6,394 nt of DNA from assembly GCA_902795715.1 (NCBI GenBank), contig CADBME010000258.1:1-6394 (forward strand), in the 5' to 3' direction. The notes under the pieces are model-generated. The model was given only the letters and a program-made list of their open reading frames with translations, was not told the origin of the DNA and ran no database searches. This DNA comes from an uncultured Lachnospiraceae bacterium. GTDB lineage: Bacteria > Bacillota_A > Clostridia > Lachnospirales > Lachnospiraceae. This document shows, piece after piece, positions 1 to 6,394 of the stretch (positions are counted from its first letter, which is position 1; every line of letters starts with the position of its first letter). The position numbers and the translations under genes were made by a program.

Positions 1-936
1 CTGAGCAAGAAGAAATATACATACAACGGAAAGAAGAGAAAACCCAAAGTAACCGTAACCTATAAGGGAAAGAAGTTAAAGAAAAACAGAGATTACTGGC
101 TTGCCTATAAGAACAACATCAATGCCGGCAAAGCCCAGGTTGTTGTAACCGGTATGGGAAAATATATGGGAGTCCGTAAGAAGGGCTTCACCATTAAGCA
201 GGTCAAGAACACCATGAAGGTTACACTCGACAAGACTTCTATTGATATTAATAAAACTGCCAAATTTACCGTTAAGAAAGCCATCGGCAAAGTAACCTTC
301 ACGAGCAGCAACACCAAGGTTGCCACCGTTTCAGCCAATGGCGTGATCACGGGTAAATCGACAGGAACATGTAAAATCACAGTTACTGCCGCAGGTGATG
401 CAAACCATGCAGCATTAAAGAAAGTATTTAAAATATCAGTCGGGATCTTCAGCCTTACCAGCCCGGACTGTAAGGTGACATTATCCGCCACCACCTTTAC
501 CTATGACGGCCAGCTCAAGATGCCCACTGTTACCGTAAAATACAACGGAACAACCCTCAAACCGGCCAAAGACTATACCATGACATACTCGAACAATGTC
601 AATGCCGGAACCGCAAAGATTGCCATCAAGGGTATGGGCCGCTACACGAACACCAGGATCGTCACATTCAAGATTAATAAGGCTGAGCAGCCTGATTTCT
701 ATGTGGACACGACCCACAAATATGTAAACAAGGACAATACTTTCTCCATTTCCTACAGTGGTGCTATCGGATCGGTAAGCTGTACATCCAATTCCCCGAC
801 CTATGTTCAGAGCCTTGGCGGAGGAAAGTTTAAAGCATTAAAGCACACACAGAATTATGTAACTGTCACGATCACAGCCAATGGAAATAAGAACTATAAG
901 AGTAAATCCTATTCGGTTATGATCACTATCAACTAG
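1..936 (+). CDS. Repetitive extracellular protein with YNG-type and Big_2-like domains, 5'-truncated
   Basis: The reading frame is open from base 1 to the TAG at 934-936, giving the last 311 residues of a longer protein. The first in-frame ATG (154) falls inside a repeat domain, so it is not taken as the start. Four beta-rich modules alternate. A 'YNG' repeat spans residues 8-66. A Big_2-like Ig domain spans about 71-147 and carries the typical SSNTKVATVSANGVITGKSTG signature. A second YNG repeat spans 168-226, and a divergent Ig-like module spans about 228-311. The two YNG repeats are both 59 residues long and match at 26 positions by hand alignment (Y.G....P.VTV.Y.G..L, DY...Y.NN.NAG.A, GMG.Y). 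Such modules occur in secreted or surface proteins of Firmicutes, where they act as stalks or adhesive units. No LPXTG sorting signal or C-terminal membrane helix is present, so any anchor or catalytic domain must lie upstream. The segment is strongly lysine-rich. The specific function is unknown. Confidence 0.85.
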   Translation: MSKKKYTYNGKKRKPKVTVTYKGKKLKKNRDYWLAYKNNINAGKAQVVVTGMGKYMGVRKKGFTIKQVKNTMKVTLDKTSIDINKTAKFTVKKAIGKVTFTSSNTKVATVSANGVITGKSTGTCKITVTAAGDANHAALKKVFKISVGIFSLTSPDCKVTLSATTFTYDGQLKMPTVTVKYNGTTLKPAKDYTMTYSNNVNAGTAKIAIKGMGRYTNTRIVTFKINKAEQPDFYVDTTHKYVNKDNTFSISYSGAIGSVSCTSNSPTYVQSLGGGKFKALKHTQNYVTVTITANGNKNYKSKSYSVMITIN

Positions 937-985
937 AAAGAGGCAAATATTTCCGGACAATGGAAATAATAGCTGTACAAGGATG

Positions 986-1013
986 GGAACTATTTCATGA
1001 AAGAATAGTATCC
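986..1013 (+). other. Possible weak stem-loop in the 3' untranslated region
   Basis: GGAACTATT (986-994) can pair with AATAGT (1004-1009) plus TCC (1011-1013), leaving a one-base bulge and a 9-nt loop. It lies between the stop codon at 936 and the terminator at 1040. No T-tract follows, so it is not itself a terminator. It could be a 3'-end stabilising hairpin or chance. Nothing else is seen between 937 and 1039. Confidence 0.2.
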
Positions 1014-1030
1014 ATATCATCTTCAATATC

Positions 1031-1070
1031 AAAGAAAACCGGACTGCCAGATCATGGCAGTCCGATTTTT
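1031..1070. terminator. Bidirectional intrinsic terminator
   Basis: A perfect 10-bp stem, CGGACTGCCA (1040-1049) with TGGCAGTCCG (1055-1064), encloses the 5-nt loop GATCA. On the plus strand it is followed by ATTTTTATT, which would terminate the surface-protein transcript about 100 nt past its stop. On the minus strand the stem is followed by GGTTTTCTTT (complement of 1031-1039), directly after the permease stop codon. Its position between two convergent genes supports use in both directions. Confidence 0.9.
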
Positions 1071-3402
1071 ATTCTCTGTTCTTTAAAATGACATCCATGG
1101 GGATTCCGGTAATCTTGCGGTATTCCAGCAAGGCAACAAGCAGGTAGGTAATCAGGCCCAGCAGGAACATGCGGACATAGATCATGGGATCCAGCCAGAA
1201 AGGAATCCAGCCGGAGATACTGGACATAACAAACATTTTAAAAATAAATTCCAGCATGATGCGTTCCAGGGGCAGGGTAATCAGAAGGAAGAAAACGACA
1301 ACCAGACTTGTGGAGCTGATGTAGAGTGAACTGATTTCCCTGTTCTTATATCCCAGGATCTTGGACATGGAGATCGATTGGGTGTTTTTTTCGATAATAA
1401 GCTTGGACATCAGATAGATCAGGACAATGAAAATCAATATGGAAAATGCGTCAACAAGATACATCATACTTCCCATGGAGCGCTGCAGCTGGCGGGAAAC
1501 CTTTGTAAGAGAGTCGTAGTCAATAATCGTTGAAATATATTTTTTGGGAATATCCCTGATTTCCCTGTCCGAAAAGTAACCGGAGAAATAGTCGGAATCC
1601 AGATCCATGGTTTGGTTCAGTTCTTTCTGATTCATAAAGAGGCAAAGACTCCCCTCATAATCATAGATGCCGGTCACCTTGAAATCATAGCTTTTATCTT
1701 CATATTTTTCTTTCAGCCGGATGGTGTCTCCGGCTTTAATATTGTACTTTTCCGCGTAGGAGGAAGATATATATACCTGACGGCCTTTAAGTTCAAGAGG
1801 GATGTAGGCACTTTTTTTGTCAATTCCGTAACAGGTGATCTCATCGCTTTTGTGGCTGCCCTCATCCGGGGTCTTAAGGGGGTAGGCCGTAAACTTCTCA
1901 GCTCCATCCACATCCGTTTCCACTTCCATATAAAAAATCATCAGAGAGAGCATGCTTTCCACTTTTCGGTCTTCCTTCATGGCGGACATGGGAAGCTGCA
2001 GGAGATACTGATATTTGCAGAGCATGTTCTTTTCAATCTCCTCCTGATAGTGATCCAGGACAGAAGGAAGAGCAAGGCCGAAGATCAGTAGAAAATTAGC
2101 AAAGAGGATGCCGAAAAAGAGCATGACATAATTGCTTTTGTTCTGTAAAATAACACGGAGACGGAACCTTTGAAAAAAAGGAATCAGGTGAGGAAGACGG
2201 ACGGCCTTCCTCCCTTTTCCCCTTAACAGATTACCCCGCAGGAAAGAGAGAGGAGAGAGAGAAAGCTTTCTGCGGAGGCTGAAGTAAGTGACAAGTATCA
2301 TGATCACTATGGGAATGACCGTTGTCTGAAAAAAAGCAGACCCGCTCCAGATCGTTACATAGGAAGGCAGGCTGTAGCTGCTGTAATAGAGCCAGGCACA
2401 AAAGTTTTTAAGGACAGTATAACCCAGTATATTTCCTATCAGGGCACTAAGCAGTGTCACCAGAAGAGGAGTGGCCATATAATGAATGATCAATTCCCTC
2501 TTCCTGTAACCCAGAGCCCTTAAAGTTCCTATGACAGCCGCTTCTTTTTGAATGGTGTCAGAGATGGTGATTCGAAAGACAAAGGCAACAATAAGGATAA
2601 TAATACAGAGCAGAACCTGCATCATGGCCCGGTCGCTGTCCAGGTCCTCCCCTGTAAATGTGATTGCCTGATTCAGATATTCCGGGGTGAAAGATTCCAG
2701 GGACACAATACTATTAATGTCTTTCATCAGGTCTTCAGCCATGATATTTTCCTGCTTTTCATCCTGTGGCGGGTTCTTGTAGATCCAGGAGTAACTGTAG
2801 CGGAGAGACTCCGGCGGCCAGGAATTGAATTCCTCTTCTGTAACCAGACCCACCCCAAAAAGGATGGAATCAAACATGGTATCGTTATTATCCTGAAAGA
2901 GACTGCTGTAGTCGGATAATGCCACGAGGCCGGTAATGGTAAATGTGTGGGACCGGCTTTTGATCCGGTCGCCCACCTTAAGCCCGTTATTGTCCGCATA
3001 CATTCTGTCAAGGGCGACTTCACCCGGCTTTTCCGGAAGCCTTCCCTTCATCAGGCAGGGGAGATTCACCTGGGTCCTGTTCTTAAAAAAGCGCATGGTA
3101 CTCCCGTTATTAAGAGCTATTTCCCGGTAGAAATTCTCATAGACTTCGATTCCCAGATCTTCAATATCCCGGATCTGGAATCTGGAGGCCTTTTCGGAAA
3201 GGAGAAAATTCCCGTTTTCGATATGATATTTTTCAAAGCTTTCATTATAAGCTTTGATCATGCTCTCCGCCGCTACCAGGTAGCCGGAAACCAGGCCGAT
3301 ACTGGAGATCATCAGGATGAAAATGACCAGATACTTACCAAAATCACTGCGCAATTCCCTGGGTATTCGCCGTGTGAGCGGAGTGACTCTTTTCCTTACC
3401 AT
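1069..3402 (-). CDS. FtsX-family ABC transporter permease (two FtsX domains)
   Basis: This 777-residue membrane protein is the partner of the ATPase encoded just upstream. About eight membrane helices can be placed by eye: 23-44, 262-279, 309-329, 357-374, 425-445, 649-669, 697-715 and 741-760. They form two halves, each with one helix, a large extracellular domain (about 45-258 and 448-648), then three helices. This is the duplicated MacB/LolC-type layout. Each half carries a cytoplasmic coupling segment of similar sequence, LGYRKRE at 297-303 and LGYKNRE at 683-689, as expected where FtsX permeases contact the ATPase. Proteins of this class (COG0577-like) usually transmit ATP-driven motion across the membrane to move lipids, peptides or lipoproteins, or to act on envelope partners. 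The layout does not match the 10-helix BceB type, so peptide-antibiotic sensing is not supported. The start is fixed by GGAGGA 6 nt upstream. The gene is intact and ends at a terminator. The substrate is unknown. Confidence 0.93.
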   Translation of the reverse strand: MVRKRVTPLTRRIPRELRSDFGKYLVIFILMISSIGLVSGYLVAAESMIKAYNESFEKYHIENGNFLLSEKASRFQIRDIEDLGIEVYENFYREIALNNGSTMRFFKNRTQVNLPCLMKGRLPEKPGEVALDRMYADNNGLKVGDRIKSRSHTFTITGLVALSDYSSLFQDNNDTMFDSILFGVGLVTEEEFNSWPPESLRYSYSWIYKNPPQDEKQENIMAEDLMKDINSIVSLESFTPEYLNQAITFTGEDLDSDRAMMQVLLCIIILIVAFVFRITISDTIQKEAAVIGTLRALGYRKRELIIHYMATPLLVTLLSALIGNILGYTVLKNFCAWLYYSSYSLPSYVTIWSGSAFFQTTVIPIVIMILVTYFSLRRKLSLSPLSFLRGNLLRGKGRKAVRLPHLIPFFQRFRLRVILQNKSNYVMLFFGILFANFLLIFGLALPSVLDHYQEEIEKNMLCKYQYLLQLPMSAMKEDRKVESMLSLMIFYMEVETDVDGAEKFTAYPLKTPDEGSHKSDEITCYGIDKKSAYIPLELKGRQVYISSSYAEKYNIKAGDTIRLKEKYEDKSYDFKVTGIYDYEGSLCLFMNQKELNQTMDLDSDYFSGYFSDREIRDIPKKYISTIIDYDSLTKVSRQLQRSMGSMMYLVDAFSILIFIVLIYLMSKLIIEKNTQSISMSKILGYKNREISSLYISSTSLVVVFFLLITLPLERIMLEFIFKMFVMSSISGWIPFWLDPMIYVRMFLLGLITYLLVALLEYRKITGIPMDVILKNRE

Positions 3403-4094
3403 TCCAGTTCCTCCGAAGGCAGTTTGCGGTCATTTACATAGTTTTTCCTGATCGTTCCGTCTTTTAAAATGACAATCCTGTCTGCCATGTTCTTCAGGGC
3501 ATCGTTGTGGGTTACCATGATAACCGTGCTTTTGTATTGTTGATTCACAGTTTCAATCAGTTTGAGAATTTCCTTGGATGTTTTATAATCCAGGGCTCCG
3601 GTCGGTTCATCGCAAAGGAGGATATCAGGATTTTTCACTACAGCTCTTCCTATAGCTGTTCTTTGCTGCTGGCCTCCTGACAGTTGATTGGGAAGTTTAT
3701 TGCGATGATCGAATAGTCCAAGGGTATGCAAAAGTTCATCCACGGACAGAGGATCAGAAGACAGATAAGCACCCACCTCGATGTTTTCCCTGACCGTGAG
3801 GTTGGGAATCAGGTTATAACTTTGAAAAACATAGCCCAGATGGGACCTGCGATAGGAAGTCAGCTGCTTTTCATTCATCTGATTCATGAGATCTCCGTGG
3901 ATCAGGATCGTCCCACTGTCCATATGGTCGATTCCGCCGATTATATTAAGAAGGGTAGACTTTCCGGAACCGGAAGGACCCAGAAGTACACAGAATTCTC
4001 CCCGGGACAGTTCCAGATCAATCCCTTTGAGAACCGGTGTAAGAGTGTCACCCTGACCAAATGATTTTGTAATTTTATCTAATTTCAGAAACAT
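3396..4094 (-). CDS. ABC transporter ATP-binding protein, MacB/LolD type
   Basis: This 232-residue nucleotide-binding subunit powers the permease encoded next to it and would sit on the cytoplasmic face of the membrane. All ABC motifs are intact: Walker A GPSGSGKST (39-47), Q-loop Q91 in GYVFQSYNLIPNLTV, signature LSGGQ (138-142), Walker B ILLCDE (158-163) with catalytic E163, D-loop GALD and H-loop H196. The segment GGIDHMDSG and the LIPNLTV..N context are typical of the LolD/MacB/FtsE branch rather than nutrient importers. The length is normal for the family. The ATG at 4092-4094 is preceded by AGAGGGA (4101-4107 on the complement) at 6-nt spacing. The TAA stop lies inside the start region of the permease gene, giving a 7-nt overlap that suggests translational coupling. 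It is the first gene of the operon, read from the promoter at 4137-4165. Confidence 0.96.
   Translation of the reverse strand: MFLKLDKITKSFGQGDTLTPVLKGIDLELSRGEFCVLLGPSGSGKSTLLNIIGGIDHMDSGTILIHGDLMNQMNEKQLTSYRRSHLGYVFQSYNLIPNLTVRENIEVGAYLSSDPLSVDELLHTLGLFDHRNKLPNQLSGGQQQRTAIGRAVVKNPDILLCDEPTGALDYKTSKEILKLIETVNQQYKSTVIMVTHNDALKNMADRIVILKDGTIRKNYVNDRKLPSEELEW
3409..3414 (-). promoter_or_regulatory. Ribosome binding site of the permease gene
   Basis: GGAGGA on the minus strand lies 6 nt before the permease ATG and inside the last codons of the ATPase gene. It fixes the permease start at 3402 and lets terminating ribosomes re-initiate on the downstream gene. Confidence 0.85.
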
Positions 4095-4118
4095 TGAAAA
4101 TCCCTCTTTTCAAACCAA

Positions 4119-4136
4119 AGTTAGAATATACTAACT
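4119..4136. promoter_or_regulatory. 18-bp dyad, probable repressor operator
   Basis: AGTTAGAATATACTAACT is an inverted repeat with 6-bp arms (AGTTAG/CTAACT) around AATATA; only one base pair of the centre breaks the symmetry. It abuts the -10 box of the minus-strand promoter, and the predicted start site (about 4130) falls in its centre. Only half of it would therefore be transcribed, which argues for a DNA site rather than an RNA hairpin. Its size and AT-rich centre resemble operators of MarR- or TetR-type dimers; the family assignment is inference. No regulator gene lies in the window. The site could also affect the divergent lipoprotein gene. Confidence 0.7.
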
Positions 4137-4165
4137 ATTATGAGACCCTGCTAAGAAAATGTCAA
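4137..4165 (-). promoter_or_regulatory. Sigma-A type promoter of the ABC transporter operon
   Basis: On the minus strand a perfect -35 box TTGACA (4165-4160) and a -10 box CATAAT (4142-4137, one mismatch to consensus) are separated by exactly 17 bp. Transcription would start near 4130, leaving a leader of about 35 nt before the ATPase start at 4094. A core promoter this close to consensus fits a gene held down by a repressor, which agrees with the adjoining dyad. Confidence 0.85.
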
Positions 4166-4240
4166 GCTTATGAATTCACTATTTCTTCTGCTTTTGACCA
4201 CACTTTGTTCATAGAATCCATCTATATTAGGGCAAAACAA

Positions 4241-4248
4241 AAGGAGGA
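4241..4248 (+). promoter_or_regulatory. Ribosome binding site that fixes the lipoprotein start
   Basis: AAGGAGGA, with its GGAGG core at 4243-4247, lies 8 nt before the ATG at 4256. The frame can be extended upstream to a TTG at 4094. That start has no comparable ribosome site and would add 54 residues ahead of a clear lipoprotein signal peptide, so 4256 is chosen. Confidence 0.9.
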
Positions 4249-4255
4249 TACAGCT

Positions 4256-6316
4256 ATGAGAAAAAAGAAAATGAGTGCAGCATTTGTGCTTAGTGTAACT
4301 ATGAGTTTAGCCTTACTTGCAGGTTGCGGAGAGAGTACAGCAAAGAGTACAGGGACCACTTCTGCTTCATCCATATACGGTATTGTCAGGGAAGTCGATG
4401 AGGACTCCCTGACCATAGAAGAAGGAACATTGAAAGAAAAACCGGAAAAACCGGAGAGTGATGGGTCAGATAAGAATAGTGACCAGAAACAGGACCAGGA
4501 ATCTGAAAAGGACACAAATCAAAAGAATACAGATAAGCAGCAGGGCCAGCCACCCCAGGGCCAGCCGCCGGAGGGAGGTTCCGGACAAGGGCAGCAGGGC
4601 CAGCCACCGGAAGGAGGTTCCGGACAAGGGCAGCAGGGCCAGCGACCGGAAGGAGATTCCGGACAAGGACAGCAAGGCCAGCCGCCCCAGGGCCAGCCAC
4701 CTCAGGGAGGCCCGTCCGGAGAGTCCATGCTTGATTTAAGCGGCGAGGAAAAGGAAATATCCGTGACCAAGGATACGGTAGTGTCCTCCGGCAGCCTGGC
4801 ACAGGAGGGGCAGGAAACTGAAAAGAAAGAGGATGTAAATACAAGTGAAAATGAAGTCGATGAGCTTAGTGATTTGAAGGAAGGAGATTTGGTTTCCATC
4901 GATTTTGATTCCCAGGGAAATGCCAGCACCATTACAGTGATTACCGGAAAAGGCGGACCGGGCGGTAGCGGACAGGGCATGCCCGGCGGTCAGTCTTCCC
5001 AGCCGGAAACCTATTCGGCCGTCACAAGCTATGATGAAAACAAAAGTGTCTCCAATGAGACTTACGCCTCCACAGGAACAGATGAAAATGCCCTTCTTAT
5101 TGAAAATGGAGCCAAAGTAACGGTGGACAATCCTACCGTGACCAGAACTTCCGACGACAGCAGCGGTGGGGACAGCGCCAGCTTTTACGGTGTAGGCGCT
5201 GCTGTCCTGAACAAGGAAGGAACCACTTATATCAAAAACGGAACCATCAAAACGGATGCAGCCGGCGCAGCCGGTATCTTTTCCTACGGAGACAAATCGA
5301 CCACCTATGTTGCCGGGACGCAAATCACAACAAAAGAGGGTACATCAGGCGGAATCCATGTGGCCGGAGGAGGAACCCTCTATGCCTGGGATGTGACAGC
5401 GGAAACCTCAGGGGAATCATCTGCAGCCATCCGGAGCGACCGGGGCGGCGGAACCATGGTTGTCGATGGAGGAAGCTACACTTCAAATGGAACCGGATCT
5501 CCTGCCGTCTATACTACGGCAGACATTACGGTGAACAAGGCTAAACTGACAGCCACCAACTCTGAAGCCGTCTGTATCGAGGGACTGAATTCCCTAAGGC
5601 TATACGACAGCACTCTCACCGGAAATATGCCGGATCAGGATCAGAACGACTGCACCTGGAACGTGATCCTCTATCAGAGCATGTCCGGTGATTCTCAGGA
5701 AGGTAATTCAACCTTTGATATGGAAGGGGGAAAACTGATTGCCAAAAACGGAGGCATGTTCTACACAACCAACACGGAATCCACCTTTGTTCTGAAAGAT
5801 GTGGACATCCAGTATGCTGATGAAAATGACTTTTTCCTCAAATGTACAGGGAACAGCAATGCCAGAGGATGGGGAAACACAGGAGAAAACGGAGCCAGGT
5901 GCACCTTCACCGGCATCAGCCAGGAGATGGAAGGCGATGTCATCTGGGATTCCATCAGCAGCCTCAACATGTATCTGACAGAAGGAAGCAGCCTCAAAGG
6001 AGCCGTCATCGATGATGAATCCAATGCAGGAAGCACCACCGGAGACGGAACCTGCAGCCTGACCATCAGCAAGGACAGCAGCTGGACAGTAACAGGAGAC
6101 AGCAAGCTGACCACCCTGTCCTCTCAGGGCAAAATTGCAGACGAGAAAGGAAACAGTGTAACAATCAAAGGAAGCGACGGGACAGTCTATGTATCCGGAA
6201 ACAGTGAATACACGATCACAGTAGAAGAATACAATGATAAGGCCGATCTCTCCGGAGCTTCCACATCATCCTCATATACAGATTACAAGGTGGAAAAACC
6301 GCAGGCACTTCAATAA
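4256..6316 (+). CDS. Secreted lipoprotein with Q/P/G-rich insert and probable beta-helix domain
   Basis: This 686-residue protein begins with a lipoprotein signal peptide: MRKKK, a hydrophobic core and the lipobox LLAGC, with C24 as the lipid-attachment cysteine. It should be tethered to the outer face of the membrane. Residues 39-58 (YGIVREVDEDSLTIEEG) and about 157-230 (EISVTKDTVV, then DLKEGDLVSIDF) look like two halves of one small beta domain of the DUF5666 kind. Between them lies a charged and then Gln/Pro/Gly-rich segment (about 60-156) containing three 13-residue repeats. After a Gly-rich linker (231-250), residues from about 265 to 520 show regular rungs of 20-26 residues rich in T, G, N and V, typical of a right-handed parallel beta-helix as in polysaccharide-binding or polysaccharide-cleaving proteins and adhesins. 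The Thr/Ser-rich C-terminus (about 590-686) continues in beta structure and has no wall anchor. No catalytic motif was recognised. The gene diverges from the ABC operon. A binding or structural surface role is inferred; the ligand is unknown. Confidence 0.88.
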   Translation: MRKKKMSAAFVLSVTMSLALLAGCGESTAKSTGTTSASSIYGIVREVDEDSLTIEEGTLKEKPEKPESDGSDKNSDQKQDQESEKDTNQKNTDKQQGQPPQGQPPEGGSGQGQQGQPPEGGSGQGQQGQRPEGDSGQGQQGQPPQGQPPQGGPSGESMLDLSGEEKEISVTKDTVVSSGSLAQEGQETEKKEDVNTSENEVDELSDLKEGDLVSIDFDSQGNASTITVITGKGGPGGSGQGMPGGQSSQPETYSAVTSYDENKSVSNETYASTGTDENALLIENGAKVTVDNPTVTRTSDDSSGGDSASFYGVGAAVLNKEGTTYIKNGTIKTDAAGAAGIFSYGDKSTTYVAGTQITTKEGTSGGIHVAGGGTLYAWDVTAETSGESSAAIRSDRGGGTMVVDGGSYTSNGTGSPAVYTTADITVNKAKLTATNSEAVCIEGLNSLRLYDSTLTGNMPDQDQNDCTWNVILYQSMSGDSQEGNSTFDMEGGKLIAKNGGMFYTTNTESTFVLKDVDIQYADENDFFLKCTGNSNARGWGNTGENGARCTFTGISQEMEGDVIWDSISSLNMYLTEGSSLKGAVIDDESNAGSTTGDGTCSLTISKDSSWTVTGDSKLTTLSSQGKIADEKGNSVTIKGSDGTVYVSGNSEYTITVEEYNDKADLSGASTSSSYTDYKVEKPQALQ
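4559..4675 (+). repeat. Three tandem 39-bp coding repeats (GQPPEGGSGQGQQ)
   Basis: Three in-frame 39-bp units encode residues 102-140 of the lipoprotein: GQPPEGGSGQGQQ twice, then GQRPEGDSGQGQQ. Units 1 and 2 differ at 2 of 39 bases and units 2 and 3 at 4 of 39, so the duplications are fairly recent. Related GQPPQ pentamers flank both sides, extending the low-complexity stretch to roughly 4541-4724. Because 39 is a multiple of three, gain or loss of units would change length without breaking the frame. Confidence 0.92.
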
Positions 6317-6336
6317 TTTCACATTACGGCGGAAGG

Positions 6337-6387
6337 GGGGCTGTCGCACTAAGTAGTGATGGGGCTGTCGCACTAAGTAGTGATGGG
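6337..6387. repeat. Two perfect tandem copies of a 24-bp sequence, possible IS end
   Basis: Copy 1 (6337-6360) and copy 2 (6361-6384) are identical: each begins GGGGCTGTCGCAC and ends TAAGTAGTGAT. A third GGG follows at 6385-6387 before the sequence changes to AACTGCA. Each unit contains the short inverted repeat CACTA/TAGTG. The GGGGCTGTC start resembles terminal inverted repeats of some insertion sequences of clostridia (IS1182-like); this is from memory of the family and unproven. The copies begin 20 bp after the lipoprotein stop. No transposase or terminator is visible before the window ends. Confidence 0.8.
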
Positions 6388-6394
6388 AACTGCA

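Noticed and set aside
154..156. ATG at 154 as the start of the first gene
   Set aside because: The frame is open to base 1 and encodes most of a YNG repeat upstream of this codon, so the gene continues off the left edge.
948..968. Inverted repeat TATTTCC/GGAAATA downstream of the first stop codon
   Set aside because: The stem is short and AT-rich with no T-tract; the strong hairpin at 1040-1064 is the better terminator.
1612..2091. Plus-strand open frame antisense to the permease
   Set aside because: It lies wholly within a well-supported membrane protein gene, has no recognisable domain, and looks like a shadow of the opposite strand.
1069..4094. BceAB-type bacitracin resistance module
   Set aside because: The permease has about eight helices in two similar halves with two large extracellular domains, not ten helices with one, and no sensor kinase or response regulator is adjacent.
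4094..4255. N-terminal extension of the lipoprotein frame to a TTG at 4094
   Set aside because: It lacks a good ribosome site, overlaps the minus-strand promoter and dyad, and would bury the lipobox signal peptide 54 residues inside the protein.
4559..4675. Tandem 39-bp units as a CRISPR array
   Set aside because: There are no spacers; the units are contiguous, in frame and encode a repetitive peptide.
4386..4844. Open frames on either strand across the Q/P/G-rich region
   Set aside because: They are products of the 39-bp repeats read in other frames; they have low complexity and no supported start.

Overview
The window looks like chromosomal DNA from a Gram-positive gut-type clostridium (Bacillota, probably Lachnospiraceae). 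This rests on moderate GC, strong AGGAGG-type ribosome sites, a consensus sigma-A promoter, a LAGC lipobox, Big_2-type surface domains and a two-gene FtsX-class ABC transporter. The genus cannot be fixed from the sequence.

Layout. Bases 1-936 (+) are the 3' end of a gene for a lysine-rich extracellular protein built from alternating beta-sandwich repeats; its start lies left of the window. A bidirectional hairpin terminator at 1040-1070 separates it from a convergent two-gene operon on the minus strand. That operon runs from 4094 down to 1069: an ABC ATPase, then a 777-residue FtsX-family permease, with a 7-nt gene overlap. Its promoter (TTGACA-17-CATAAT, 4165 to 4137) is easy to see, and an 18-bp dyad (4119-4136) covers the predicted transcription start. 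This is a likely repressor operator, although no regulator gene is in the window. Diverging on the plus strand, 4256-6316 encodes a 686-residue lipoprotein. It has a Gln/Pro/Gly-rich segment built from 39-bp repeats that appears to interrupt a small beta domain, followed by a probable right-handed beta-helix. The right edge (6337-6387) holds two perfect tandem copies of a 24-bp sequence that resembles an insertion-sequence end.

How the parts may work together. The ATPase and permease almost certainly form one membrane machine of the MacB/LolCDE mechanotransmission type. Its substrate is unknown. The divergent lipoprotein would sit on the outer face of the same membrane, where the permease's two large extracellular domains also project, and the two units share a 161-bp control region. 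A functional link is plausible but is inference. Most of the window is ordinary for this group. The most interesting parts are the shared control region, the lipoprotein's architecture and the tandem repeat at the right edge.
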